A stretch of 64,000 nt of DNA from Catenibacillus scindens (GCF_014202115.1 NZ_JACHFW010000001.1:248001-312000); one strand, 5' to 3'. Counted from the stretch's first letter, positions 28,821-37,337 are shown. The notes: a model not told the origin generated them from the sequence alone. A program made the numbers and translations.

Positions 28821-28986
28821 TATTCAGCCATGGATCTGGTTTAATAAAATGCGGTGCAAGTTTACTTGCTGAGCATTTTTTATTAAACCAGATATACGGC
28901 GTTTAGCCGCAACCGAGGATTCAGCCCCGAAACGGGGCTGTTGAGCAGCGTTAGCTGCGGGAATCCGAGGTTCCATGGCTGAATAG
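28821..28986. repeat. MITE-like element A, copy 1
   Basis: This 166-bp element has terminal inverted repeats (TATTCAGCCATGGA and its complement). Inside are AGTTTACTTGC, TTTTTTATTAAACCAGA, GCGTTTAGCC and a TAGCTGCGGGAATC word. The same blocks in the same order make up 59231-59413. No transposase is present. It lies 84 bp upstream of the PRD regulator ATG. Confidence 0.8.
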
Positions 28987-29003
28987 AGGCAGTTTATTAC
29001 AGC

Positions 29004-29065
29004 CATCAGGGAAGGGACGGGATGGTTTATGCTTGCATAAGGGCCAGCCCGTCCCTTCCCTGATG
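29004..29065. repeat. Hairpin element B, copy 1
   Basis: CATCAGGGAAGGGACGGG (29004-29021) pairs perfectly over 18 bp with 29048-29065 around a loop containing TTTATGCTTGCATAAG. A related copy is at 61579-61638, downstream of a binding-protein gene. Confidence 0.7.
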
Positions 29066-29168
29066 AGCAGAGCGCCAGATAATGAGCAAAGGAGCGGCGC
29101 AAGCCGCGGGTCAGCGCGCAAGCGCGGCTTTGCGAATGGCGCGGGCTGAACTGGTTTTATCTCACTCT

Positions 29169-29205
29169 CCAGCCATGGATCTGGTTTAATAAAATGCGGC
29201 GCAAC
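29169..29205. repeat. Truncated copy of element A
   Basis: CAGCCATGGATCTGGTTTAAT and the following AAAATGCGGCGCAACT match the left end of element A copy 1, then homology stops. It is followed by two direct copies of AAAAAAGCCTGGC (about 29211-29253). Confidence 0.6.
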
Positions 29206-29257
29206 TGAAAAAAAGCCTGGCCTTCCGCGAATTTTCGCAAAAAAGCCTGGCTTTTTA

Positions 29258-29455
29258 TTTTATGAGTTGCCCGACAAATGGGCATGAGACACGGATTGCT
29301 CCGTACTTCGTACTCCCGCAATCCTAAAAACACCTCAAATCCGCTCATTTTTCTGCGAAAAATGACTGCTTTTCGGTGTTTTGCGCGCCACAAAGCCATG
29401 CTTGCCTGCGCAAGCGCAGCCCGCATGACCTTTTGTCGCTTGTCTCATTTTATGA
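29258..29455. repeat. MITE-like element C, copy 1
   Basis: This ~198-bp element shares blocks with 37123-37331: ACACGGATTGCTCCG, ACACCTCAAATCCGC, GCTTTTCGGTGTT and ATGCTTGCCTGCGCAAGCGC. Its ends are imperfect inverted repeats (ATGAG...CGACAAA). Short frames within it in both copies look alike only because the DNA is related. The ~800-bp region 28738-29538 is made almost wholly of such repeats and holds no gene I can support. Confidence 0.75.
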
Positions 29456-29460
29456 TGTTG

Positions 29461-29482
29461 AGGTCAAATTAAAATTTGACCT
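29461..29482. repeat. Perfect 22-bp palindrome
   Basis: AGGTCAAATT, two A, then AATTTGACCT forms a perfect 10-bp inverted repeat at the right edge of element C1. It may be its junction or a weak terminator downstream of the zinc dehydrogenase. Confidence 0.45.
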
Positions 29483-29511
29483 CATGATACCACGGAGGGT
29501 TTATAGTAATC

Positions 29512-29537
29512 GCCAAATATATTTGTCGTTTACTATA
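29512..29537. repeat. Palindrome type D, at the 3' end of the dehydrogenase gene
   Basis: TATAGTAA and TTTACTATA surround a second palindrome CAAATATATTTG. The block begins 2 bp past the stop of the dehydrogenase gene. It shares the end GTCGTTTACTATA with 6171-6183 and the core and GGAGGGTT flank with 46701-46737. Confidence 0.55.
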
Positions 29538-29538
29538 A

Positions 29539-30591
29539 TTATGCTTCCTCCCACGGGAACAGAACAACTTTGATGGCTTCGCCGGTTCTTGTCAGCTCAA
29601 TACCTTCGTTAATCTTGTCCAGAGGCAGACGGTGTGTAATAAAGCTCTCTGTTGGGAATGTATCAGAGATGGCCAACTGGAAAGCTCTCTTGGACTGGCT
29701 GTAAGAAGCACCGAAATGCCCTTTGATCCACAGATTGTTGTAATGGATGTAGTTTGTATCCAGTTCTGTCAGAGATCCCTTTGGAACACCGCCGAAGAAT
29801 ACGACGATACCGCCTTTTCTTGCCATGAAAATACTCTGAGCCTGAGCGGAGTTGGATGGGTTAGCGGAGATAACCTTATCAGCGCCCTTGCCATCGGTAA
29901 GTTTGCGAACAGCTTCAATAGGATCTACCTTCGCGCTGTTGATGACTTCATCTGCGCCAAACTTCTTAACCATAGCAAGACGGGTGTCATTAATGTCGAT
30001 CATGATCACTTTCTGAGCGCCGCGGATCTTTGCGAGCTGAGTCATAAAACATCCGATTGGGCCAGCGCCGATAATAACAACCGTGTCATTATAGCCAACG
30101 CCAATGTTCTCTTCACAGGCAAATACAGAAGTTAAAGGCTCGCCAAGACTTGCGGCGTCATAGCTTACGCCTTCAGGAATCTCATAGATTCCGCCATATT
30201 TAATCTTTTCACCGGAAACGGCAACGAACTGAGCGAATCCGCCGGTACCTGCAAGTTTTGCGACATGCTCATTTCCACAGTTCTCGCTGTGACCGCTGAT
30301 GCACTCGTCACATTCCATGCAATATGTACCTGGGAACAGGAACAGACGGTCGCCGACTTTGTATTTTGTTTCATCCGGTCCGATCTCATCAACAACGCCA
30401 ACGATCTCATGGCCATAGATGAAGGGGTAATCTCCCTTTCTGGAATCACTTGTCAGGTTACGGATATCTGAACCGCAAAGGCCGACAGCCATGATCTTTA
30501 AAATAAGGCCGTCTTTAGGGCATTCCGGTTTATCTACCATCTCAACACGCACATCATTTGGTCCGTACATTAACGCTGCTTTCATCTTCAT
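29539..30591 (-). CDS. Zinc-dependent medium-chain dehydrogenase (sorbitol/threonine-type)
   Basis: This is a 350-residue MDR enzyme that oxidises a polyol, sugar alcohol or similar secondary alcohol with NAD(P). The start at 30591 follows AAAGGAG by 9 bases. Catalytic zinc ligands are Cys39 (GLCGSD), His61 and Glu62 (GHEIVG). The structural zinc has four cysteines, Cys91, 94, 97 and 105. The Rossmann motif is VVIIGAGPIGC. The substrate class is inferred from an FGGY kinase gene divergently placed across a shared promoter region, and from nearby sugar oxidoreductase and isomerase genes. Which alcohol is used cannot be decided from sequence. Confidence 0.92.
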   Translation of the reverse strand: MKMKAALMYGPNDVRVEMVDKPECPKDGLILKIMAVGLCGSDIRNLTSDSRKGDYPFIYGHEIVGVVDEIGPDETKYKVGDRLFLFPGTYCMECDECISGHSENCGNEHVAKLAGTGGFAQFVAVSGEKIKYGGIYEIPEGVSYDAASLGEPLTSVFACEENIGVGYNDTVVIIGAGPIGCFMTQLAKIRGAQKVIMIDINDTRLAMVKKFGADEVINSAKVDPIEAVRKLTDGKGADKVISANPSNSAQAQSIFMARKGGIVVFFGGVPKGSLTELDTNYIHYNNLWIKGHFGASYSQSKRAFQLAISDTFPTESFITHRLPLDKINEGIELTRTGEAIKVVLFPWEEA

Positions 30592-30719
30592 AATAAAAGA
30601 CTCCTTTCCACAATACATACAATACATTTTAGTTCTTCACTTTCAGCAGCCATCTGCCTGACCGGCAGGATCTTGGCGCTTTGCCGGGAGCTTTTTGCCT
30701 GCCCCCTTGCTATGGTTAT

Positions 30720-30748
30720 AGTTTAGACAATTTCCTTCCATTTTTCAA
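30720..30748 (-). promoter_or_regulatory. Likely promoter of the zinc dehydrogenase
   Basis: On the minus strand TTGAAA (30743-30748), a 17-bp spacer and TAAACT (30720-30725) form a moderate promoter. The long leader (30592-30719) contains only a weak CTGCC/GGCAG inverted repeat. Confidence 0.4.
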
Positions 30749-30784
30749 ACAGGGAATTACCACTATCCTCCGGCAAAAGTTACT

Positions 30785-30813
30785 TTGAAATCCTCCCTGC
30801 CCTCTGTTAGTAT
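30785..30813 (+). promoter_or_regulatory. Likely promoter of the FGGY kinase
   Basis: TTGAAA (30785-30790), a 17-bp spacer and TAGTAT (30808-30813) form a moderate promoter whose -10 overlaps the palindrome at 30809-30827. The leader to 30997 shows GC-rich repeats of GGCGGC but no recognised riboswitch. Confidence 0.4.
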
Positions 30814-30827
30814 AGAATAAGAATACT
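30809..30827. promoter_or_regulatory. Candidate regulator-binding palindrome (LysR-like size)
   Basis: AGTAT-N9-ATACT is a perfect, short, AT-rich dyad in the shared region between the dehydrogenase and kinase genes. It overlaps the kinase -10. A LysR gene is one gene away (32625-33494), and LysR sites are typically interrupted dyads of this size. Binding is inferred. Confidence 0.4.
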
Positions 30828-30997
30828 GGGAGAAAATGCCTTTTTATCCCAAGAATTGGCAGACTTCCGTATACTATGAAAGCCCGGCATCCGGCTTTCA
30901 TCCGTGGCGGCACCGCCTACAGCGGGGTATGATCATTAAATATTAAAAGCGCCGCGCCACGGCGGCAATACTATTTACACGATTGGGGGAATTGATT

Positions 30998-32548
30998 TTG
31001 ATTTCTGCACAAAATTATCTTTTAGGTATGGACCTTGGGACAACCAACATCAAAGCCATTATTTTAGATGAAAACGGCAATGTGTGCGCCAGCGCTTCAC
31101 AGGCCAATCATCTCATCTTTCCGGGGACAAACATGGTTGAGCAGGACCCGGAAGAATGGTGGAAAAACGCTGTAACTATTTTAAAAGAAGTTACGGACAA
31201 AGCAGGAAAAGATGTGGTATCCAAAATCCGCGGTATCTGCATCAGCTCGCAGACCGTAACTATGCTTCCTGTGGACAAGGACGGCAATCCGCTGCGCAAC
31301 GCGCTGATCTGGATGGACAGCCGCTCCGCCAATGAGCTTGCCTACATCATTGACACCTTGGGATTTGATCACTATGTGTCCATTATCGGCGCTCAGCCGG
31401 ACGTGGCCTTCCTTCCTGGAAAGCTTCTGTGGTTTAAGCAGAATGAGCCGGAACTTTTCGCTAAAACAGAGAAAATCCTCCAGGCCAGCTCCTATATTAA
31501 TATGAAGCTGACTGGAAAAATGACTATGGACATTGACCAGGCGGCCCGCTGCCAGTGCCTTGATATCCAGACATTAAAATGGTCCGACGAAATCGGCAAT
31601 GTCCTGGGCGTTGATTTAAACCGTATTCTGCCACAGCCTCTGGCATCCAACGAGATCATCGGCGGCGTTACCGATGAAGCTGCCGCCCTTACCGGTCTGA
31701 TGAGCGGCACTCCTGTGGTTGCCGGCGCCAGCGATGCTATGGCTTCCATGTATGCCACAGGTCTTTGCCAGCTTGGAGAGGCCGGAGAATCTTCAGGCAC
31801 CACAAGCCTTGTATTTGTAGGCGCGGACCGTCAGAGCGCCAGCGATATCCCTGTGGTAACAAAACCCTGCTCCATCCCTGGCATGCCTTACGTTTTTGAC
31901 GCGCCTATTAACACCAGCGGGGCTTCCATCAAATGGTACCTTGACACTTTTGGCCAGCCAGAAAAAGATTATGCTGCTGCCCACAACATCGGCGTCTATG
32001 ACCACTTAAACGCCTGCGCTCTTGAAGTTCCCGCCGGAAGCCACGGCATGTACTTCTTCCCATACCTTCTCGGTGAGCGCGCTCCGCTGTGGAACTCCCA
32101 CGCCCGCGGTATGTTTATCGGTATGTCTCTGGATACAACCCGCAATGATTTTATCCGCGCTGTCTTTGAAGGTACAGCCTTTGCCCTGCGCCATGTTATG
32201 GAAACCATCAAGGAAACCGGAGCCACAGCCAACGCTCTCCGTATTACCGGCGGCGGTTCCAAGAGCCGGACATGGTGCCAGATCAAAGCTTCTATGCTCC
32301 ATATGCCAGTCTACACCCTGGATGAAAAATCCGGCGATGTTCCTTTCGGCGATACCCTCATTGTAGGCAACGCTGTGGGTGTTTTCCCGGATATGAAGGA
32401 AAGTATTAACAAGATCATTCAGATCAAAGACGTGATCCAGCCAGTAGAAGAATGGGAAAAGGTTTACGACAAGATGTATCCGCTCTACATTGAGATGTAC
32501 CAGCATCTTGACAAAGACCTGGTGAAATTAAAAGAAATGGGACTGTAA
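30998..32548 (+). CDS. FGGY-family carbohydrate kinase (xylulokinase-like)
   Basis: This is a 516-residue kinase that phosphorylates a ketose or polyol with ATP. The TTG at 30998 is chosen because GGGGGA sits 7 bases upstream; the earlier TTG codons lie in or before that site. The N-terminal phosphate-binding motif is LGMDLGTTNIKAII. FGGY signatures include WMDSRS, GASDAMASMYATG and SSGTTS. The second ATP-binding motif is ITGGGSKS. Length and motifs best fit the xylulose/ribulose kinase group, but specificity among FGGY kinases is hard to call. It faces a zinc dehydrogenase that could supply its ketose. It ends at a strong terminator before a convergent LysR gene. Confidence 0.92.
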   Translation: MISAQNYLLGMDLGTTNIKAIILDENGNVCASASQANHLIFPGTNMVEQDPEEWWKNAVTILKEVTDKAGKDVVSKIRGICISSQTVTMLPVDKDGNPLRNALIWMDSRSANELAYIIDTLGFDHYVSIIGAQPDVAFLPGKLLWFKQNEPELFAKTEKILQASSYINMKLTGKMTMDIDQAARCQCLDIQTLKWSDEIGNVLGVDLNRILPQPLASNEIIGGVTDEAAALTGLMSGTPVVAGASDAMASMYATGLCQLGEAGESSGTTSLVFVGADRQSASDIPVVTKPCSIPGMPYVFDAPINTSGASIKWYLDTFGQPEKDYAAAHNIGVYDHLNACALEVPAGSHGMYFFPYLLGERAPLWNSHARGMFIGMSLDTTRNDFIRAVFEGTAFALRHVMETIKETGATANALRITGGGSKSRTWCQIKASMLHMPVYTLDEKSGDVPFGDTLIVGNAVGVFPDMKESINKIIQIKDVIQPVEEWEKVYDKMYPLYIEMYQHLDKDLVKLKEMGL

Positions 32549-32576
32549 TACTTTTGTATCAGTTCAGCTAATGCCG

Positions 32577-32626
32577 TCAGACGCCGGTTCCCGCTGTTTA
32601 CAGCTAAGGCCGGCGTCTGATATTTT
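32577..32626. terminator. Convergent terminator, FGGY kinase / LysR
   Basis: TCAGACGCCGG (32577-32587) pairs perfectly with CCGGCGTCTGA (32610-32620), followed by TATTTTATG. It lies between convergent genes. Confidence 0.75.
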
Positions 32627-33494
32627 ATGTATACCTGTCTTTTTGCATTTTGAAAAAAGCCCGGATTTTTTCAATACATTGCTGCTGATCTTTTGTGAGA
32701 AACATATTAGGTTTATGAAGATAAATTTTCCGGCTGACTTTAAAATCTTCCACAGTACGGATCACCAACTGATCCGTACTGTGAGTATTCCAGGAAACAG
32801 AGGGGACAAAAGCCACTCCTACTTTCTGATTTAAGATAGCTCTCATCAGCGTAGGATTGTCAAAGTGCATGGTAATCTGTGATGAAAAACTTCGCTTATC
32901 CAATTCCGATTTGATCAGATGAAACAACTTCCAGTTTTCAGTAAGGGTGATAAATTTTTCCTTTACAAGATCTTCAAGCCATATTTTTTCTGCCGACGCC
33001 AGAGGATGATCCACCGGTACTACCAGCTTGATATCCTCATGGAGAAGAAGGTCATCCTGCTCATCAATCTGTTCTGACACAATCCACAGGCATTTTTCAA
33101 TATATTTATGTGCGGTGTTTAACTGATAGATTCTAAATTCGATTTGGGGCAGACAGTCTTTCAGGTAAATCAGCAGATCTGTGAGCAGCATTGAGGCACA
33201 GCTCACCTGAAGAAAAACAACAGATTTCCCAATATTATTGATCTCATTCAGCTCCGCCAAAGTATTATCCATATATTTCTCCATATGGCAGACACGCTCA
33301 TAAAGAATCTCCCCGCTGTAATTTAATTTAATTTTTTTATTTAACCGGTTAAATAGCGGATATCCCAGCTCTTTTTCCAGACGGCGAATAGTCTGGCTGA
33401 GAGACGGCTGAGAGATATACAGCGCTTGAGCCGCTTTTGTAATACTTTCGCATTCCGCGGCAATCTTAAAACAATGAAGCTGATATAATTCCAT
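32625..33494 (-). CDS. LysR family transcriptional regulator
   Basis: This is a 289-residue regulator. The N-terminal winged helix-turn-helix spans residues 1-60 (FKIAAECESITKAAQALYISQPSLSQTIRRLEKELG region). A two-lobed effector-binding domain follows from about 90 (VSCASMLLTDLL, LVVPVDHPLA, VGVAFVPS). GGAAAGGA precedes the ATG. It is convergent with the FGGY kinase and co-directional with an AraC gene 28 bp upstream, so the two may be one unit. It is a candidate for controlling the dehydrogenase/kinase pair through the dyad at 30809-30827. Confidence 0.92.
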   Translation of the reverse strand: MELYQLHCFKIAAECESITKAAQALYISQPSLSQTIRRLEKELGYPLFNRLNKKIKLNYSGEILYERVCHMEKYMDNTLAELNEINNIGKSVVFLQVSCASMLLTDLLIYLKDCLPQIEFRIYQLNTAHKYIEKCLWIVSEQIDEQDDLLLHEDIKLVVPVDHPLASAEKIWLEDLVKEKFITLTENWKLFHLIKSELDKRSFSSQITMHFDNPTLMRAILNQKVGVAFVPSVSWNTHSTDQLVIRTVEDFKVSRKIYLHKPNMFLTKDQQQCIEKIRAFFKMQKDRYT

Positions 33495-33522
33495 ACTTTT
33501 TCCTTTCCGGACAGGCCCCTCT

Positions 33523-34761
33523 CTAAGCGCCTTTTCTGCTATCCCGATACTGTTTGGGCGTCATCCCGTAATATTCGCCAAACCGCTTGGAAAAATGACT
33601 CTGAGAGGAAAAGCACAGTAAACTGCTGAGGCCTGACAGGCTGATATCCGATGTTTCTAAAAGGTATCTGGCCTCTTCCAGCCTTTTTTTCATGATCAGG
33701 CTAGGAATGGTCATGCCTGTTTCTTTCTTAAAATGGATGGTCAGATTTTTCCTGTTCATATGGGCAACACTCTCAAGATCCTGAACACGTATCGGTTCAT
33801 AGAGATGCTGGAGAATATAATTATAGCAGACAGACACTTCCCTGGAATATCTGGGCATTTCTTTGATCTTCCGGACCTGTTCACAAAAGTCCTTTGCCGC
33901 TGTTGTCTCCAGGGCTACAATATCCTTCACAGACTTTAAGGCATCCAGTCTCCGGCAGTAATGATCGCTAAGCCTGAGGGCAAACTCCTCCTTCAGCCCT
34001 CCCTGTACAGCGGCGTGGGTAAAAACGTACAGAAGTATAACAAAGACATACTTTTGCTGCTGGACAGGATTATCACTCATTCGTCCAAGGCTTCCAGGGA
34101 ACCGCCGGTTCAGCGCCTGGAGACATGAAAACAGGTCGCCGTCTTTAATAGCTTCTATAATGCCCTGCTCCACATATAAAGACGCATTGTTCAGTTCCAT
34201 AGAATCCTCGTAGGGCGTCCCCGCTTCCATTTGTATTTTTTCAGGCTCATGTTCCGGCGCTCTGTTCCCGATCACAGTATGTTCGCAGAGAAGAGTTTCC
34301 CCCACAGGCTTAGAACAATAGGCAAATTTTATCAAGTTGGCAAACCGGGACGCCTGAAAAACCGAGTGGATACTGTAGATGAGATTTAAAAAGGCTCCTG
34401 TATGATCAGGCTTTACAAAATGGCGGATAAAATTAAGGGGCATGGCTTTGGACTTCTGCATGGAAAGGGGGACGCTGACAAAAAACAGCGAGACGTCCAG
34501 AGGACATATGATACAGTAACAGTCATCGCTGATAAAATACATCATCACCTCATTTTTTACCTGATGCTTTTTAATCTCCATGGCACAGAACTCAAAAAGC
34601 TGGGGAACGACCATTTTCTGCAATGTTGTGGGAAATGTATGGAGGACAGCGCCGTCCATATCCGCAACAGCAAATGCGATCCCTGACGTTAAATACAGAT
34701 CATTCCACAGATCCACACATGTATCCTGAATTTTACCTGTTCCACTTAATCTCCTGTCCAT
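33523..34761 (-). CDS. AraC family transcriptional regulator
   Basis: This is a 412-residue protein. The ATG at 34761 is taken because AAAAGGA lies just upstream; the 27 codons before it have no site. The first ~150 residues form a sensor with PocR/PAS-like character (CVDLWNDLYLTSGIAFAVADMDG, CAMEI, YCIICPL). A helical middle follows, and the last ~100 residues are the AraC double helix-turn-helix (VQDLESVAHMNRKNLTIHFKKETG, SLSGLSSLLCFSSQSHFSKRFGEYYG). It lies directly downstream of the oxidoreductase/isomerase operon and has its own promoter inside that operon's terminator. A likely target is the isomerase promoter, which carries 20-bp-spaced direct repeats. The ligand is unknown. Confidence 0.88.
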   Translation of the reverse strand: MDRRLSGTGKIQDTCVDLWNDLYLTSGIAFAVADMDGAVLHTFPTTLQKMVVPQLFEFCAMEIKKHQVKNEVMMYFISDDCYCIICPLDVSLFFVSVPLSMQKSKAMPLNFIRHFVKPDHTGAFLNLIYSIHSVFQASRFANLIKFAYCSKPVGETLLCEHTVIGNRAPEHEPEKIQMEAGTPYEDSMELNNASLYVEQGIIEAIKDGDLFSCLQALNRRFPGSLGRMSDNPVQQQKYVFVILLYVFTHAAVQGGLKEEFALRLSDHYCRRLDALKSVKDIVALETTAAKDFCEQVRKIKEMPRYSREVSVCYNYILQHLYEPIRVQDLESVAHMNRKNLTIHFKKETGMTIPSLIMKKRLEEARYLLETSDISLSGLSSLLCFSSQSHFSKRFGEYYGMTPKQYRDSRKGA

Positions 34762-34797
34762 TGTTTTCCTTTTAATCTCCCGTCTGTGTTTTTCCTT

Positions 34798-34827
34798 ATT
34801 ATATAACAAAACCTGCGGACATGGCAA
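34798..34827 (-). promoter_or_regulatory. Promoter of the AraC gene, overlapping an upstream terminator
   Basis: On the minus strand TTGCCA (34822-34827), an 18-bp spacer and a perfect TATAAT (34798-34803) lie 37 bp before the AraC ATG. The -35 and spacer lie in the hairpin at 34808-34852. Confidence 0.6.
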
Positions 34828-34852
34828 TTTCTTTTGCCACATCCGCAGGTTT
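34808..34852 (-). terminator. Terminator of the oxidoreductase/isomerase operon
   Basis: AAACCTGCGGA and TCCGCAGGTTT form an 11-bp stem, with an inner TGGCAA/TTGCCA pairing, 36 bp past the oxidoreductase stop. The minus-strand tail is TTTTGTTATAT. Confidence 0.7.
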
Positions 34853-34887
34853 ATTTATCAGATATTCATTTTCTCAAAGCTACACGA

Positions 34888-36174
34888 TCAGCCTTTGTAA
34901 TCATCAAAATCGTATTTGATTGTGCCGAACGGAGTCTCCTGTTCACGGAGAGCGATGGATTTGCTCATAGCTTTGATCTCATCAGCTGTTACGCTGCGGC
35001 CAAGTTCGCTGGAAAGAACAACACCTTCAGACAGGAATGCTGTCTGCATTGCGATGTATGGGGAGTCAATTCTTGTCTCATCTGTGAGGTCACCGCGAAG
35101 GTAAGAATACCACTGAAGCTGATTGTCATTGTACATTTCCATTTCAGGATCCATAGTGATCTCAAGCTGACCGGATACATCACCGATAGCGCAGTCGATC
35201 TTGTTGGCGAATGTCTGGCCTTCTTCAGTGATACCGAACCACTCAAGGCGAGGAAGCTGTAAGTTGCCGCCGCCGACAATAGCACCGCCTTCCGGAACAG
35301 CCAGAGGACCACCTGTTGTATCAACATCAATGAACTTCAGGCCGCCCATGGAACCAGCGATGAAGCTTGTTCCGATTTCATCCATATGCATTGCCCAGTC
35401 TTCATAGATATCCATGGAGATGCCGCCTTTGAAACGAGCGATACCAACGCCAAGGTCTTCAACAGGAACAGTTCTGTTTGTAACTTTATCAAGTTTTGGA
35501 TTTGTCCAGTAATCACAGCTCTGTACACCGTAAACGCTCTCAAGTTCGGGCATGCCAAGAACATAGAGCATCTGTGCCAGATGGTAGATACCAAGATCAA
35601 AGAGAGGTCCGTGTACACCAATCTTCGGGTCAATGAAATCTTTGCTGAAGAAAGGCATATCATAGCCAGGACGGCCCTGACGTCTGTGTCCAACAGAACG
35701 TGCGTGATATACTTTACCAAGTTTGCCATCTGCGATCATCTGTTTTGCAATTCTTGTCTGAGGATTGTAAATAGAGCTGATCTGGATAGCAAGTTTCTGT
35801 CCGTATTTCTTCTGAGCATCGTAAAGGATCTTAGCGTCAGCGTAGCTTGCGGACATTGGTTTCTCACTGTAGCAAGGATATCCGGCAGCCATAACTGCTG
35901 TGGCAACAGATGTATGAAGGTTGTTATGTACGCATACTTCAACTTCATCAATATCATCACGTTTTAACATTTCACGGAAATCCTGGTACAGATCTTTTTC
36001 ATCCAGGCCGTACTGTTTTCCGAACGCTTCAAGTCTGTCTTTCTGGATCTCAGCAGCAGCAACAACCTTCAGGTTATGGCCCTGTTTTTTCAGGTTGTTG
36101 ATAACCGTCATATGACGGTGTGAAATCATACCAGTTCCGATAATCGCAATTCTGATTTCCTGATCTTTTTTCAT
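34888..36174 (-). CDS. Gfo/Idh/MocA family NAD(P)-dependent oxidoreductase
   Basis: This is a 428-residue enzyme that oxidises a sugar, inositol or glycoside hydroxyl. The Rossmann N-terminus is IRIAIIGTGMISHRHM. The catalytic Lys lies in the YSEKPMS motif (EKP signature) near 105. Other active-site residues fall in DLGIYHLAQ (Asp/His) near 200. The C-terminal alpha/beta domain is longer than in IolG (about 340), with a Gly-rich loop TGGPLAVPEGGAIVGGG. AAGGAG precedes the ATG. It is the last gene of an operon with two xylose-isomerase-like TIM barrels. That pairing is seen in inositol catabolism and in 3-keto-glycoside cleavage (DgpA/DgpC type). The substrate is unknown. Confidence 0.9.
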   Translation of the reverse strand: MKKDQEIRIAIIGTGMISHRHMTVINNLKKQGHNLKVVAAAEIQKDRLEAFGKQYGLDEKDLYQDFREMLKRDDIDEVEVCVHNNLHTSVATAVMAAGYPCYSEKPMSASYADAKILYDAQKKYGQKLAIQISSIYNPQTRIAKQMIADGKLGKVYHARSVGHRRQGRPGYDMPFFSKDFIDPKIGVHGPLFDLGIYHLAQMLYVLGMPELESVYGVQSCDYWTNPKLDKVTNRTVPVEDLGVGIARFKGGISMDIYEDWAMHMDEIGTSFIAGSMGGLKFIDVDTTGGPLAVPEGGAIVGGGNLQLPRLEWFGITEEGQTFANKIDCAIGDVSGQLEITMDPEMEMYNDNQLQWYSYLRGDLTDETRIDSPYIAMQTAFLSEGVVLSSELGRSVTADEIKAMSKSIALREQETPFGTIKYDFDDYKG

Positions 36175-36254
36175 TGTGATTTCTCCTTAATCTTTTTAAT
36201 TATTTATAATGCGACGGCAGAATATTTCCGCCTTCACATCAGGTTTTGAAAATC

Positions 36255-37094
36255 TTACCAGCCAAGAATCTTTAAATATTCGCGGCTTCTTCTCGCGCAC
36301 TCAAGAGGATCAACTTCATAGTGTTCATCCTGCTCTACAACAACCCAGTTTGCGCCGGCTTCGATGGATGCCTCCAGAACGGGTTCCCAGATCATCTGGC
36401 CAAAGCCAACCGGACGGAAACCGAAGTATCCTGTATCGCTGTCATCTTCCTCAGTTTCAATACCGATGAGTTTGTACATATTTTTAACTTCACCTTTTTT
36501 GATGTAGTCTTTCAGATGAACAACAGGGATACGTCCTGTATATTTGCGGATAAATCCACATGGATCGCCGGTAGCTACATCGCACCAGCATGTATCCAGC
36601 TCAGACATAAGATTGTCGTGAGGGATAGCTTCAAACATAGCGTCATATCCCCATCTGCCGTCTTCAAGTTTAACAAACTCAAAGTCATGGTTGTGATATA
36701 GGAATGTCATGCCAGCTTTGTGGATCTTCTCGCCAATCTCATTTAAGAGAGGCAGGAAGCCTTTAAATCCTTCCGGATTTACCGGGCGGTACTCTTCCGC
36801 CATATAAGGCATTACCAGATATTTAACACCGATGGTGGAATAATCTGCGATAACCTTATCCAGATCTTCCATCATATCTACGAAAGGCACATGGGCGCTG
36901 ATAGGAACCAGACCCACTTCATCTAATGTTTTTTTAACAAATTCAGGCTCAAGTCCGTAAAGACCTGCCAGCTCAACGCCGTCATAGCCTAAATCCTTTA
37001 CTTTCTGCATAACGTCTTTGAAATTTTCAGGTGTATTTTCAAGAAGATCTCTCAATCCATAAACCTGAACTGCTACTGGAAGTTTCTTACTCAT
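36255..37094 (-). CDS. Sugar phosphate isomerase/epimerase-like TIM barrel (2)
   Basis: This is a 279-residue AP-endonuclease-2/xylose-isomerase-like barrel. Metal ligands are expected from FLYHNHDFEF (His), SELDTCWCDVATGD (Glu/Asp), PVVHLKDY (His) and VVVEQDEHYE (Glu); all are present, so it should be active. The family isomerises or epimerises sugars and keto-sugars, or catalyses beta-elimination from 3-keto-glycosides. It has no signal peptide. It is the middle gene between the oxidoreductase (80 bp downstream) and the other TIM barrel. Repeat element C2 fills the upstream spacer. Confidence 0.9.
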   Translation of the reverse strand: MSKKLPVAVQVYGLRDLLENTPENFKDVMQKVKDLGYDGVELAGLYGLEPEFVKKTLDEVGLVPISAHVPFVDMMEDLDKVIADYSTIGVKYLVMPYMAEEYRPVNPEGFKGFLPLLNEIGEKIHKAGMTFLYHNHDFEFVKLEDGRWGYDAMFEAIPHDNLMSELDTCWCDVATGDPCGFIRKYTGRIPVVHLKDYIKKGEVKNMYKLIGIETEEDDSDTGYFGFRPVGFGQMIWEPVLEASIEAGANWVVVEQDEHYEVDPLECARRSREYLKILGW

Positions 37095-37122
37095 TTCTTT
37101 TACACTTCTCCCTTCTGGTATT

Positions 37123-37331
37123 CATTATATGATGATAGCGTCAAAAGGTATTTTGACGCCTATGATACACGGATTGCTCCGCGCTGAAGCGCTCTCGCAA
37201 TCCTACAACACCTCAAATCCGCACATTTTCCTCTGGAAAATGGCTTCTTTTCGGTGTTGTTCGCGTCCCAAAGTCATGCTTGCCTGCGCAAGCGCAGCCC
37301 GCATGACCTTTTGACGCTTGTATCATTATAT
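37123..37331. repeat. MITE-like element C, copy 2, inside the isomerase operon
   Basis: A 209-bp element with ~26-bp terminal inverted repeats: left CATTATATGATGATAGCGTC continuing to AAAAGG, right CCTTTTGACGCTTGTATC continuing to ATTATATG. The interior blocks match 29258-29455. It fills nearly all of the gap between the two isomerase genes and could affect read-through. Confidence 0.8.
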
Positions 37332-37337
37332 GCTTTC

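Noticed and set aside
28738-29538. CRISPR array in the repeat-rich 800 bp
   Set aside because: Repeats are long, palindromic, few and not evenly spaced; no cas genes are nearby.
28824-29573. Short frames with related peptides on both strands (also 37129-37472 and the upstream part of 58353-59330)
   Set aside because: Their similarity reflects shared MITE-like DNA (elements A and C), not coding selection; none has a convincing start.
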